Shown one piece after another: positions 49,547 through 58,937 of a stretch of 64,000 nucleotides of DNA (positions are counted from its first letter, which is position 1; the number at the start of each line of letters is the position of its first letter). The DNA is taken from assembly GCF_002284535.1 (NCBI RefSeq), contig NZ_NPKH01000033.1, positions 1-64,000 of the forward strand. The letters are read 5' to 3'. Under the pieces are notes generated by a model, which was given only the letters and a program-made list of their open reading frames with translations, was not told the DNA's origin and did no database searches. This DNA comes from Mesorhizobium wenxiniae (GTDB taxonomy: Bacteria; Pseudomonadota; Alphaproteobacteria; Rhizobiales; Rhizobiaceae). The translations under genes were made by a program, and so were the position numbers.

Positions 49547-49708
49547 CCCCTGATTTCCCCCTTGAGGGGAGATGGCCGGCAGGCCAGAGGGGGTCGTCTC
49601 GCGTGAAGCGCCGGCATCCTCTGACCGCGATAGGAGGCTGCGTCAGGACGTGCCGCCCCCCTCTGTCGCCTTCGGCGACATCTCCCCCTCAAGGGGGGAG
49701 ATCGGCAG
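49547..49708. repeat. Large palindromic repeat, type 3
   Basis: Outer arms ATCTCCCC-like TTTCCCCCTTGAGGGGAGA and TCTCCCCCTCAAGGGGGGAGA enclose GATGGCCGGCAGGCCAGAGGGGGTCG. Close copies lie at 54186-54335 and 58497-58646. It fills the gap between the tail remnant and the next phage gene. Confidence 0.75.
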
Positions 49709-49714
49709 TTTCAA

Positions 49715-50450
49715 CTACGGCTCGGCATCGAACACCGGCGTGAACGCCCGGATGGTGCAGGGTGTCGGGTTGGTGTGGCGGATCTTCACACTGCCCTGGC
49801 CTTCCCAGCTGTCCTCGATCGGCACCTCGACATTGCCGGTGAACAGATTGGCCATGCCATTGGGCGAAACGATCGAGGGGATACGAACCGGCTCCCACCG
49901 GCCGCGCATCAACGACGTGATTTCCAGCCCGGTCGTGTCGGTCTCCAGCAAGGACAGGATCACCGCCGCCACCTTCTTTCGGCGTCCGACAGCCGACCCG
50001 TCCTTGCCGCCGACATCAAGCTCAAGCGTATCGGCGCCGGCCTCGTATGGAAGCCCGACCTGCCATTTAGCAGCGGCGGGCGAACCAACCGGGAGTGTGA
50101 CATTGCCAGCACCGCTGACCGTCAGGCCGCGGTAGACCTTCCCGTCCGCAAGCACGTCCACAATCAGGCCGGCGAGATGTATTGCGCCGCCTACTGTTGT
50201 AACTGCTGCGCCGGTGTAGGTCAGGCCGCAATCGACTTCGAACGCGTCGGCGATCTCGCTATATTCGAACGGAATGGTCTTGATTTCGATATAGCGCTTG
50301 GTGACTCCGCCGATGGTGCGCTTGACGAACAGCCAGAGATCATCATTGCCGTCCTGTCCCGGCGTGACCACGGCGCTTTCAACGATGCCCCATGCCGAAC
50401 CTGAGAACGAGCCGGCGATGCGATGCCGGTGCATGCCGCGGACTTCCTGC
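49715..50450 (-). pseudogene. Tail tubular/tail fibre-like protein, N-terminal part deleted
   Basis: The frame reads HRHRIAGSFSGSAWGIVESAVVTPGQ, KRTIGGVTKRYIEIKTIPFEY and GLTYTGAAVTTVGGAIHLAGLIVDVLADGKVYRGLTV, the C-terminal half of a podovirus tail protein that normally has several hundred more residues ahead. Upstream of about 50450 the sequence changes to the end of the tail tubular A-like gene, so an internal deletion has joined the two. No good start codon exists at the break. Confidence 0.7.
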
Positions 50451-51014
50451 GAGGGTTGATGCGTGTAGCCTGCCGCCACGCTGGATGGCGTTGGACTGGA
50501 ATGCCGCGTCGAGCGCCCGGTCATAGGCACCGCGGGCGACGTCGATCATGCCCGCCTTGTGGGTCAGCGGATGCGCGATCTTGATGGCGAGCGCTGCAAC
50601 CAGCACTTCGGTGAACAGCGCGTCCCAGTCGTTCGGATCGGTGAGGTTGCCGACGTAGCGAATGAGACGCGGCCCCGACCGGTCGCAATAGATCAGCCCG
50701 GCCTCCTGGCGCCACGCGATCGGCACGCCATCCGGCTCGCCATTATCGGTCAGCGGCAAAGGCCGCAGGCAGTCCACCGGCAATTCATAGGCAAAGTTCA
50801 GCGTGCCCGCGCCACTGCCGGTATCGGACCCGGCGACGGCGGCCGCCAGGATCGCGAACACCCAGGCGTGTTTCGTCAGCTCTGCCTCGCGGGTCAGGTC
50901 GAAATGCAGATTGAGCAGGCGGGCCGGTTTCACGTCCTGATCAAGGCTGTCGATCGGCGCCTCGTCGAGGACGCCAAGCGCCATGTTGGCGATGTCGAGC
51001 GGGGTGATGGCCAT
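50379..51014 (-). CDS. Tail tubular protein A-like, abnormal C-terminus
   Basis: Product of about 211 residues from ATG 51014: MAITPLDIANMALGVLDEAPIDSLDQDVKPARLLNLHFDLTREAELTKHAWVFAI, the start of a head-tail connector subunit. It then reads LRPLPLTDNG and DPNDWDALFTEVLVAALAIKIAHPLTHKAGM. The last 30 residues (RLHASTLAGSPRHAPASHRR) are unlike the family because the frame runs past a deletion junction near 50480 into the neighbouring tail gene. Confidence 0.75.
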   Translation of the reverse strand: MAITPLDIANMALGVLDEAPIDSLDQDVKPARLLNLHFDLTREAELTKHAWVFAILAAAVAGSDTGSGAGTLNFAYELPVDCLRPLPLTDNGEPDGVPIAWRQEAGLIYCDRSGPRLIRYVGNLTDPNDWDALFTEVLVAALAIKIAHPLTHKAGMIDVARGAYDRALDAAFQSNAIQRGGRLHASTLAGSPRHAPASHRRLVLRFGMGHR

Positions 51015-51097
51015 GATTTTAGGCTCCGTCTGTGTGGATCGGAAAAAGCAGGCATGGGCCCACGGCAAAAAGCCGCTTCGTAGCGGCTGAGGATTTG

Positions 51098-51175
51098 GAG
51101 CAATTCCAGGAAAAGTGTGAACGGTTTTCCGTCCGGAATTGCGCAAAAACAAAGAGATGGAGCGGTTCGGCGTTT
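51098..51175. repeat. Intergenic repeat, type 4 (AGCAATTCCAGGAAAAGTGTG)
   Basis: The unit AGCAATTCCAGGAAAAGTGT-G...TTTTCCGTCCGGAATTGCGC is an imperfect palindrome followed by CAAAGAGAT-GGAGCGGTTC. A second copy is at 51797-51876. Confidence 0.75.
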
Positions 51176-51377
51176 CCGTGAAACGATGAACCGCTGGTGA
51201 TTTTTTGCTTGAGAAAAACGTTCGCACGTCTCGCGCGTGGAACCCGTCACGCCAACCACCACCCGTCAGGAAGCGGGTAGCGTCGCGGCGTTATCCGTCG
51301 TTCGAGCGAGGAAAAGACGTAATATTGTGGCTATTGCAGTTTCACGATATCGCCGCGCAACGCGGCGATGAGTTGAA

Positions 51378-51635
51378 TTACTGCGGCATCAGCCGAAGCG
51401 TGCGCTTGTCGAGAGCCCCTGTTTCGGCCGACTTGGCAACGGCGCTTGCTTGCAGCCTCCCGGCACCTCTCGCCATCGCCAAACCCCGGTCCAGGGCTTC
51501 CTGAAGACTTGTCGTATAGTAGGCGGTGTTTTCCAGACCGCTGAAGAAGTTTATGCGGTGAACTTCGCCCTTTTTGCTTATGACAATGCCCGCTTTTCGC
51601 AGCACTCGCTGAACTGCCTTGTATGTCATGTTCAT
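51378..51635 (-). CDS. Hypothetical protein, 85 aa
   Basis: Starts at ATG 51635 behind GGAGGGTAACC: MNMTYKAVQRVLRKAGIVISKKGEVHRINFFSG. The N-terminal part looks like a small winged helix or RNA/DNA-binding fold; the rest is helical (LQEALDRGLAMARGAGRL). It lies between two copies of the type 4 repeat, inside the prophage, between capsid and tail genes where no phage gene is expected. It may be a host gene carried in or an acquired passenger. Confidence 0.6.
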   Translation of the reverse strand: MNMTYKAVQRVLRKAGIVISKKGEVHRINFFSGLENTAYYTTSLQEALDRGLAMARGAGRLQASAVAKSAETGALDKRTLRLMPQ

Positions 51636-51796
51636 GGTTACCCTCCTTGCCAAGATAAAGCAGCATCGCCCATTTCTGTAACCATTTGGTGACGGCGATT
51701 GATTAAAGTGCAACATGAATATGTTGCGAACCCAAGTCTTGTTTCACTCTGGTGCAGCGCAGCGGGTGAACTTGAAATTCGCCACATTGGCGATCT

Positions 51797-51876
51797 AGAG
51801 CAATTCCAGGAAAAGTGTGAACGGTTTTCCGTCCCGAATTGCGCATAAACAAAGAGATAGGGCGGTTCGGCGAACC
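51797..51876. repeat. Intergenic repeat, type 4, second copy
   Basis: Matches 51098-51175 over the palindrome and the following AAACAAAGAGATAGGGCGGTTC. The two copies flank the 85-residue hypothetical gene, in the same orientation. Confidence 0.75.
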
Positions 51877-51927
51877 GCTTGTCCAGAAAGGGCGGGAGTT
51901 CTTTCACCCCCGCCCCTTCCGGTCCGA

Positions 51928-52917
51928 TCAGGCCTCGGTCGTCTTCAGCGCGATGAAAGTCATGTTCTTGACGCTCGACGCGGTGCGGTCCCAGTTCGCC
52001 GCCAGCGCCAACTCGGCGTCGGTGGCGAATTCGCCGGCCGAGGAGGCGTCGAGGAAGCGGGTGCCGGGCACATGCGGGACGAAATGCCTGCGGCCGACCA
52101 TTTCGGTGACGCCGCCGCCATGGCCCTGGCGCGGCTTGCGGTCGAACTCCAGCGGCCCGCCTTCGGTATTGACCGGCAGCTCATTCCACAGGATTGCCTT
52201 GTCCTTGAACATGAAGGCCGTGTAGACGCCCGCCGCCACCGGGATATCGTCGTCGACGACGGCCCGCAGCCCCATGTAATAGGGGATCAGCGGCCCGCCC
52301 TGCTCGGACGGCGGCACATAGTCGACGAGGTCGGCGAGCTTCAGCGCCTTCATCTGCTTGGAGTGCATCCAGATCGTCTTGAACTTGTCGGCGCGGTCGC
52401 CCATCAGATAGGCGGCCTCGATGATGTCGGTGTCGACGATCGAAGCGCCGGTGACGCGGACCAGGTCGCCGGCATCGTTGGCGATGTTGTCGGCCAGCAC
52501 CCCTTTCAGGATGCCGAGCAGCGTCAGCTTGTTGGCACGCTGCCAATAGTCGGTCTGGCGCCGCACGATCAGCTTCTGCGGGTCGTCGCCGGCGAGGATG
52601 CTGGTCAGGTCCGGAATGCCCCAGGCCTGGGCGCGGACATTGCGGGCGGCGACCTCGCGGCGCGCGCCGATCTTCTTCAACTCGATCGAATCGGCCGGAT
52701 CGTCATTGACCGGCTCGGACGGATCGTTGCCGAGATCCTTCCAGCCGGGCATGTCGACGGAACGCCCGCCCATGGAGAGCTTCGAAGCGATGGCCGGGTC
52801 GGAAAACAGGATCCCGGCCTGGTAGATCTCGAGCGACTGTACGTGCTCCTCGAACGAGTATTGTGCATAGACGGACGGAACGATCGCGTCCGCGACACGG
52901 GTATAGGCGTCTGCCAT
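51928..52917 (-). CDS. Major capsid protein
   Basis: Product of 329 residues with the tone of podovirus capsid proteins of the DUF4043/Gp10-like group: MADAYTRVADAIVPSVYAQYSFEEHVQSLEIYQAGILF, ADSIELKKIGARREVAARNVRAQAWGIPDL, and KTIWMHSKQMKALKLADLVDYVPPSEQGG. It should form the prohead shell. The gene is intact, and follows the scaffold gene. The gap between them is filled with repeats. Confidence 0.85.
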   Translation of the reverse strand: MADAYTRVADAIVPSVYAQYSFEEHVQSLEIYQAGILFSDPAIASKLSMGGRSVDMPGWKDLGNDPSEPVNDDPADSIELKKIGARREVAARNVRAQAWGIPDLTSILAGDDPQKLIVRRQTDYWQRANKLTLLGILKGVLADNIANDAGDLVRVTGASIVDTDIIEAAYLMGDRADKFKTIWMHSKQMKALKLADLVDYVPPSEQGGPLIPYYMGLRAVVDDDIPVAAGVYTAFMFKDKAILWNELPVNTEGGPLEFDRKPRQGHGGGVTEMVGRRHFVPHVPGTRFLDASSAGEFATDAELALAANWDRTASSVKNMTFIALKTTEA

Positions 52918-53044
52918 TTTTCTCTTCCTTCAGGTTTGGTTGGCGGAGAAGGTGTGTTGAGATTCAGGTCAGGCCGAGCCGGAGTCGAAGACGGGCGCGA
53001 AGCGACCAAACAGATGGCTTCCGAGAACCGGAGCGAAACGGACA

Positions 53045-53149
53045 TTAGAGCGCCGCGCGTCCTATTGGACGCGCAAAAGGACGCTCTAACACTTTGCATT
53101 TGCGCATGATCCTTTCCGGAAACCGAAATCGGTTTCCGGGGTCATGCGC
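53045..53149. repeat. Two adjacent palindromic repeats (types 2 and 1)
   Basis: 53045-53089 has arms TTAGAGCG/CGCTCTAA with inner GCGTCC/GGACGC, like 39188-39231. 53102-53149 is GCGCATGA...TCATGCGC with a TTTCCGGAAACC/GGTTTCCGG core, related to type 1. Both lie between capsid and scaffold genes. Confidence 0.75.
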
Positions 53150-53220
53150 TGGTCCGTGAGCACCGGAAGCGCAGAAAGCCGTCGTTTGCAGGCCGGCATC
53201 ACCTGAATATCGACACAGCT

Positions 53221-54129
53221 TTAGAGGGGGTTGTTGGGCATCCACAGGTCGGGGTTTTCGCCGGCCTCGCGTGCCAGCCGGCGGGCGCGAACGGGATCGC
53301 TTCTGACGAGGGCCGAGATGTCGGTCAGGTTGCGTTCGCCGGCGGCGTTGCGCTTGAACGGATTGCCTCCGATCAAAGCCGCGCCGCCGTCGATCGTGTC
53401 TTCCCTGAACATCGCCTCGCCGATGGCGTGGAACGCCTTGGCGATCTGCGGATCGGTCAAGGCGCCGTCAGGCAGAAGGATGCCCTTCGCCTTGTAGGCA
53501 TCGACCAGGCCGAGCTTCTTCATCGCCCGGTTGGCGACCTCCAATCTCCTACGAAAGCCGTCGCTGTCGGTCGGTCCCCAATCCCTGACCAAGTCATCGT
53601 GAGTGGCCTCGACCGAACGGGCAAGGGCGATCTGCTGCACCCTGGCCTGCTCGGCCATGTAGCCGACGAAGCGGTCGTGATAGGCCTGCGCCACCTTCGG
53701 GGTGGCGCCGGCCTCGACCGCCCAGGCCTTGGACGCGTTGGCGAGCTCGTCCGAATAGGCGAAGTCTTCGGGAAGCCCGTCGGGGCGCCTGTACTCGACT
53801 CTGTCGGGCGATGTCAGCGGGCGCATCGCCTCAGGCAACCGGGCATGGAACCTGTCCCAGTCCTCCCCAGGTGCGTCCGCTGCGGGAATGCGCAGGCTCT
53901 CGCCCTGCTGCCGTTCCAGCTCCGCATAGGATGTGAAAACCCGATCGAGGCTTTCAGGCTGGGTCCAGCCCTTGGTTTCAGCGAGCTTGCGGTTGCCTTC
54001 GGAAAGACCGTCAAACCAACTCTTGTCGGCCGGCGGGGCGGACCCGTTGTCCCCGTTGGCCGGTGGCCGTGCAAGGTTGCCCGCCGGTGGCGAAGCCACC
54101 ACGGACCCGGCGTCTGCCAGATCTGTCAT
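53221..54129 (-). CDS. Phage scaffolding/capsid assembly protein
   Basis: Product of 302 residues from ATG 54129. A flexible Pro/Ala start (MTDLADAGSVVASPPAGNLARPPANG) precedes a helical body (FTSYAELERQQGESLRIPAADAPGEDWDRFHARLPEAMRPL; GRLEVANRAMKKLGLVD-like). It precedes the major capsid gene, the normal place for a scaffold. The C-terminus (ALVRSDPVRARRLAREAGENPDLWMPNNPL) is likely helix-turn-helix, as in scaffold tails that bind capsid. Confidence 0.75.
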   Translation of the reverse strand: MTDLADAGSVVASPPAGNLARPPANGDNGSAPPADKSWFDGLSEGNRKLAETKGWTQPESLDRVFTSYAELERQQGESLRIPAADAPGEDWDRFHARLPEAMRPLTSPDRVEYRRPDGLPEDFAYSDELANASKAWAVEAGATPKVAQAYHDRFVGYMAEQARVQQIALARSVEATHDDLVRDWGPTDSDGFRRRLEVANRAMKKLGLVDAYKAKGILLPDGALTDPQIAKAFHAIGEAMFREDTIDGGAALIGGNPFKRNAAGERNLTDISALVRSDPVRARRLAREAGENPDLWMPNNPL

Positions 54130-54185
54130 GAGATGTTCCTTTGTTGAGGTTAAAGGCTGATGATAGGAGCCGGTGGTGGGGCCCA

Positions 54186-54335
54186 GTATCTCCCCCTTGT
54201 GGGGAGATGGCCGGCAAGCCAGAGGGGGGTACCAACGCGTGGAACGCAAACCTCCATCTGTCGCTGAGGTCGGGCCCGGTCGCACCTCTGTCGCCTTGGC
54301 GACATCTCCCCCTCAAGGGGGGAGATCAACGCTAC
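54186..54335. repeat. Large palindromic repeat, type 3
   Basis: Same plan as 49547-49708: TCTCCCCCTTGTGGGGAGATGG at one end, TCTCCCCCTCAAGGGGGGAGA at the other, with GGCCGGCAAGCCAGAGGGGGGT between. Confidence 0.75.
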
Positions 54336-54904
54336 GCGTTATCGCCCCAATTCTCCCACAGCAGCGTGATCGTTCGGGTAACGGCCAGCATGCCGTCGGC
54401 GTCGATATCGGTGCCGGCGGCGAGGGCAAGGTTGAGATAGAGGTCGGCCGGCGTCACTGTGCCATCGAGCGTCAAAGCCGCCGCTACATCGGCGATCGAA
54501 GCGGTCGACAGTGCAGCACCGGCACCGTCCAGCGTACGTCCGGTCGAAGCCAGCACATTGACCATGGTGCCGGCGAGCGCAGCGCTTGACGCCGCCGCCG
54601 ACCCGAGCGACCAGGTCAGTGCCGCATTGTCGTTGATGGTCGAGGCGCGGCTGGTCAGCACGGCGAATTGCAGCCTTGCGGTGCCGCCCTTGATGCGCAT
54701 CTTGCCGCCGAGGAAATCGAAAAGCTTATGGCTGGCATAGGCAAGCGCATCGGTGACCGGCACCTGCATGGCGTTGAGCGAAAAGACGGTGCGGAAGGAA
54801 CCGCCCTGCCCGCTCGTGCTGGCGGCAAGCCCGGCCTTGGGCGGGGCAAGGCCGGCCTCTCGGGCGGCGGCACGGGAAAGCGTCCGGGGGAGACCTCGGG
54901 TCAT
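54332..54904 (-). CDS. Hypothetical phage virion protein
   Basis: Product of about 190 residues from ATG 54904 (MTRGLPRTLSRAAAREAGLAPPK); ATG 54916 would add four. It is rich in beta-type and small residues (RTVFSLNAMQVPVTDALAYASHKLFDFLGGKMRIKGGTARLQF). Position before the scaffold gene suggests a head decoration or stabilisation protein. Not recognised as a named family. Confidence 0.65.
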   Translation of the reverse strand: MTRGLPRTLSRAAAREAGLAPPKAGLAASTSGQGGSFRTVFSLNAMQVPVTDALAYASHKLFDFLGGKMRIKGGTARLQFAVLTSRASTINDNAALTWSLGSAAASSAALAGTMVNVLASTGRTLDGAGAALSTASIADVAAALTLDGTVTPADLYLNLALAAGTDIDADGMLAVTRTITLLWENWGDNA

Positions 54905-55211
54905 TGCATTCTCCATTCTTGGGGGATTTGAGGGATCGGCTGGACCCGCCGCGAGCGGAATCGTTGCGGCCGAAGCCTGATCATTTCGATAGAGCCTGAC
55001 CCTATCGTCTTGTTTGACCCTGATCTTTATGATCTTTTTGTTTGACCATGAGCTTTCCGAGCCGGAGGCCCTGGCCGTCAAGACGAAAGAAACCATGTCT
55101 TATTTCGTGAGGCATGGTGCCGCTGTTCCGCCGCAATGCGACCGCACTTGGCAAACACTTGGCAAAACCAGCCGGTGTATTAGTTCATAGGCCTCAACGG
55201 AGTATCAGACG

Positions 55212-55526
55212 ATGACCATGTACAAAGCCATTGCCGCCCTGCTTGTCACTGCCGCGCTGGCAGGATGTGCGCAGACCGAAGGCCAGCAGAGGGCGACCAC
55301 GGGCGCTCTGGTCGGCGGCGCGGGCGGCGCTCTCGTCGGCCAGGCCCTGGGCCGCGACACCAAGAGCACGGTTATCGGTGCAGCCAGCGGCGCCTTGCTG
55401 GGCGCGGTCGTGGGCAGCGCGACAACGCCGCAGCGGCGCGGCGAACAGCTTTGCCGCTATCAGGATCGCTACGGCCGCATCTACACGGCGCCTTGCGACG
55501 ACCGCTATTACAGCGGCAACTATTGA
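55212..55526 (+). CDS. Glycine-zipper lipoprotein
   Basis: Product of 104 residues. The lipobox LAGC (mature Cys about residue 19) marks an outer-membrane lipoprotein. Then comes a glycine zipper (ALVGGAGGALVGQALGRDTKSTVIGAASGALLGAVVG), like rickettsial 17-kDa-type antigens, and a short basic domain with two Cys. It is on the opposite strand to the phage genes, with its own promoter-like sequence upstream, and is a passenger or a trapped host gene. Confidence 0.85.
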   Translation: MTMYKAIAALLVTAALAGCAQTEGQQRATTGALVGGAGGALVGQALGRDTKSTVIGAASGALLGAVVGSATTPQRRGEQLCRYQDRYGRIYTAPCDDRYYSGNY

Positions 55527-55540
55527 GCATAGTCCGTTGA

Positions 55541-55727
55541 CCCCTTCTCCCCCTGTGGGAGAAGGTGGCCGAGCGAAGTCGGATGAGGGGTGTTCCAGTT
55601 TGGCGGACAGCCCTCATCCCAATAGGCCACGGCCACAGCATGGCCAGCCCCTCATTTCTTCCAGCACCCCTCATCCGTCTCGGCGCTAAAGCGCCGATCC
55701 ACCTTCTTCCACAGGGGGAGAAGGGGC
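55541..55727. repeat. Large palindromic repeat, type 5
   Basis: Ends CCCTTCTCCCCCTGTGGGAG and mirrored CTTCCACAGGGGGAGAAGGGGC, with internal GCCGAGCGAAGTCGGATGAGGGG. It runs into the 3' end of the phage gene at 55686, so the last ten codons of that gene are repeat-derived. Confidence 0.75.
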
Positions 55728-56060
55728 GGCCGCCAGCCCTACCTCCTCCAGCCTCGCCGCCTTCTCCAGCGCCGCCAGCTGCGCCTCGTCCAGCGTCAGG
55801 AACCCCATGATGTGCTGCACCACTTCGGCGCGTGCATTGCTCAGTGCGCTGTGCAGTTCGAAGCCGTTCGGCGTCTTCGTCTTGGCCAGCCACTCGCCAT
55901 AGGACGGGCGGCGGTAATAGCCGGTCGCCGCCGTCAGGTCGGCAAGCACCATCTCGCCGTCCTGGCCTGAGAACACCCTGAGATAGGCCTTGGTCAGCGC
56001 ATCCTGCGCCTTGGCCGGGCCGCCGGCCTAGCTCGAATGGGCGAAGCGTTTGCCGCTCAT
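55686..56060 (-). pseudogene. Hypothetical phage gene interrupted by in-frame TAG
   Basis: ATG 56058-56060 overlaps the portal stop (ATGA) and reads MSGKRFAHSS, then TAG (56028-56030). In the same frame it goes on AGGPAKAQDALTKAYLRVFSGQDGEMVLADLTAATGYYRRPSYGEWL, a protein-like sequence to the stop at 55686. Without the TAG the product would be about 124 residues. The last residues (VEEGGSAL) come from the inserted repeat. The family is a small protein of unknown role next to portal genes. Confidence 0.75.
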
Positions 56061-57790
56061 GCGCCGCCCTCGCCGCCCCGCGACATCAGCCCGCCGAGAC
56101 TGTCGAGCAGACCGCTGTCGCGCGCCTGCACGGCGGCGGGCACGGCATCCTTGGCCACCTTGCCGGCGTTGGCGATCGCGGCCATGCCGGCCTGCGCAGC
56201 TTGCGCCTTGGCTCTGGCATCGCGGATACCGGCAACCTCGTCCTGGCGGCGAAAGATCCGCTGCGGACTGCGGCCGGCGCTCTGCACGATCTTGAGCGCC
56301 TCGTCGCCGTCGATATTGTCCATCACGCTCGCGTCGAACTGCGCCATCTGCATGGCCGTGGTCACCACCTGGATTGTATCGCGCGCCTCGGCCGAGCGGC
56401 GCAGCACGTCGAGCGGGCCGGTGAAGGTCGGCCGCACCGTCTTGCCGGCAAGGCTCGCCGGCGGCAGGAAGCGGCTGTCTTCCTCGTAAAATCCTTTGTC
56501 CTCGAGGATTCCGAGCTCGCGGTCGAGATTCGAGGCAAAACCGGCCTGGATGATCGAGCCGGAGGGTCCGAGCAGCGCGCCCTTTTCCTCCTGCCGGATC
56601 AGCGCTTCGGTCGCCGTCATCTGCGGGTTCTGCACCAGCGTCTGGAACAGATTGACGAACATCATGTCGCGGATCTCCTCGGCCCGGCTTTCCGCGTAGC
56701 TGAACGCATAGGTCGGGTTCTGCCCCGTAGCGATCGGCGCAATCAGCGGTCGTCCCTGATCGTCGATCAGGCCGGGATAGTTCTCGCCGGGATTGAGCAC
56801 CGGCACATAGTCGAGCCGCGCCTTCGAAGCGGTCGCCGGATCGGTGACCTGCTGCAGGGCCCTGAGGCCGGAGCGGCGCACGGCGTTTTCTTCGCGCACC
56901 GTGGTCAACGCCTCGATGGTCGGCGAAATGCCGTAGGGGTCGCCCTCGTAACGGCGCCAGTTGAAGCACGACACCGGGAAGGAGCGGAAACCGCTTTCTC
57001 TGACGATGACCTCCTCGTCCTCGAGGACGTGATAGGAGGCGAAGGCCGTGTCGAGATACTGGTAGGATCCGCCCAGCCGATACATCTTGCGCTCGTCGCG
57101 CGGCTGGATGCACTGGATCAGCGAAATCTTGGTCTCGCATTTGGCGGGATCATCGACCAGCATTTTGATCCGCGCCGGCAGCTTCTCCTAGCCGAGCATC
57201 TGTGCGGCCTGGCGCGCCGTGCGCTCGGAGCGGCGGTGGAAAATATCGACTTGACCCCAGCGGTTGCGGCAGAGATAGCCCTCGACCACGGGGATCGAGG
57301 CATAGCGGATCAGCGTATGGGGCGCAAAGCCCTCCTCGGCATAGAGATAGGCCGGGCCGTAGCGCACGACGTTGCGCAGGCAGGCCTGCGTTGCCGGCAC
57401 GAAGTTCGAATTGGCGGAATAGCGCAGCGAGAACAGGAAATCGCGAAGCGCCTCCGCCCATTCCTTTTCCTCGTCGCTCTCTTCGTCGTTCAAGGCGGCG
57501 GTCGACAGCCCGTGCCATTTTTCCGACTGCGGGATGATCAGGCTTTCCAGTCCAGCGGCCAGCCGGTTGGCTGCCGAGTTGATGGTGTTGGCGTAGACAC
57601 GCGCACCCCGCCGCTCCTGCCGCTCAGCCTGCGAGTCAGGTCCGGATTGCCGGCGCCCGCTCCAGACATCGGGCGCGTCGGGGTCGCAGAATTCCGACAC
57701 CGCCTCCCAGACAGCCTCATACTGGCTGCGCTCGCTCTCCAGTTCGGCCTGTCGCGACAGGATATCGTGGGCGCGGGAATCGCTCGTCAT
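56057..57790 (-). pseudogene. Portal (head-tail connector) protein interrupted by in-frame TAG
   Basis: N-terminal part from ATG 57790 (MTSDSRAHDILSRQAELESERSQYEAVW...) ends at TAG 57188-57190. The frame then continues without another stop as EKLPARIKMLVDDPAKCETKISLIQC to TGA 56057-56059, including NWRRYEGDPYGISPTIEAL and PPASLAGKTVRPTFTG. The joined product, about 577 residues, has the length of a podovirus portal. As written it gives 200 residues plus an internal start at 57163 (368 residues). Confidence 0.85.
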
Positions 57791-57891
57791 GGCATTCTTT
57801 CTTCGGTGGTCTGAGCTTATTTTAGGGCGGTCGAATTTGTCCGCTCTTGCGATGTTCAAGGGAGGCGCGGCGGGCCTTTAAGGAGGTCGAT

Positions 57892-58495
57892 GTGACAATG
57901 ACGGAGAGCCTACCCGGTGTCCTGACGAGGCGAAGCAAGCAGGTTGCAAAGCGGCTGATCGGCTACGACTCCCGCAACTGGCTGCGCATCAGGCAGATCG
58001 AGGCATTCACCGCGTTTACTTGAGGCGGACGGCCGCAAGTCATCTGACGTGATCGAGGTTTCGCCCGGCTGGAACCGCTACTGGAAGACGATGTGCTCCA
58101 ACTACACCTCGGTCGATTTGATCTGCAAGGACCGCACCGACCGGCAATATTCCGTCGTCATCGCCGACCAGGTGCTGGAGCATGTGCAACAGCCGCTTGC
58201 CGCCGCGCAAAATATCCATGCCATGACCCGGCCGGGCGGCTGGGCGATGGTGGCCACACCGTTCCTGTTCAGGGTGCATGCCAGGCCGCACGACCGCTGG
58301 ACTCCCGCCGGCCTGAAGCAGATGATGGTCGAAGGCGGCTTCCCGGAATCCGAGATAGAAGTGTTCGGCTGGGGCAACAAAGCCTGCGCAAAAGCCCATA
58401 TCGGCGGCCCAGTGCGCGCCTACGGCCTGTGGCGCGACCTCAGCAACGACGAGGAATACCCGCTGATGGTGTGGGCGTTTGCGCGGAGGGCGTAA
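57892..58495 (+). pseudogene. SAM-dependent methyltransferase, frameshifted
   Basis: A strong AGGAGG precedes GTG 57892 / ATG 57898. The frame reads TESLPGVLTRRSKQVAKRLIGYDSRNWLRIRQIEAFTAF, then a one-base change near 58019 leads to TGA. In the next frame it continues LEADGRKSSDVIEVSPGWNRYWKTM, SVVIADQVLEHVQQPLAAAQNIHAMTRPGGWAMVATPFLF, a class I methyltransferase fold. It lies on the strand opposite to the phage genes, between the gp13-like and portal genes, a typical place for an added gene. Confidence 0.75.
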
Positions 58496-58496
58496 T

Positions 58497-58646
58497 CTCC
58501 CCCCTCGAGGGGGAGATGGCCGGCAGGCCAGAGGGGGTCGGCGCGACCGGACGCGGCCTCCTGCGGCAGATCAAAGTGGGCGCTTTACGCGTGGCGACCC
58601 CCCTCTGTCGCCTTCGGCGACATCTCCCCCTCAAGGGGGAGATCAC
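58497..58646. repeat. Large palindromic repeat, type 3
   Basis: Ends ATCTCCCCCCTCGAGGGGGAGA and ATCTCCCCCTCAAGGGGGAGATC, with GGCCGGCAGGCCAGAGGGGGTCG inside, matching 49547-49708. Placed directly behind the methyltransferase stop. Confidence 0.75.
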
Positions 58647-58742
58647 CCCTGTCACCTCTTCACCAACCGTGCCAGCCGCCGCCAAGTCCACCAGGGCAAA
58701 CCGCTGCGATTCCTGAACACCTGCTTCATCGCGCCCCCATAA

Positions 58743-58937
58743 TCACACCCCCAGCAGCACGCGGCGCTGGCCGGTGAGGTCGCTGGGCGACAGATCGGTC
58801 TTGACCGTGCCGGCGGTGCCCTGGCGCTGTTCGAGCTCAGCCCTGAGTGCCGCCTCGCGCGCCTGCACGTCTTTGTCGGCGATGGTCGGTGTCGGTGGCA
58901 GCGGCTTCAGCGCCGGCGGCTTTTGGAAGAGGCACAT
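58743..58937 (-). CDS. Small hypothetical phage protein
   Basis: Product of 64 residues from ATG 58937: MCLFQKPPALKPLPPTPTIADKDVQAREAALRAELEQRQGTAG, a proline-rich start then a short coiled coil. The style (MCLF...) is common among small podovirus structural-region proteins. It overlaps the end of the gp13-like gene in another frame. Confidence 0.6.
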   Translation of the reverse strand: MCLFQKPPALKPLPPTPTIADKDVQAREAALRAELEQRQGTAGTVKTDLSPSDLTGQRRVLLGV

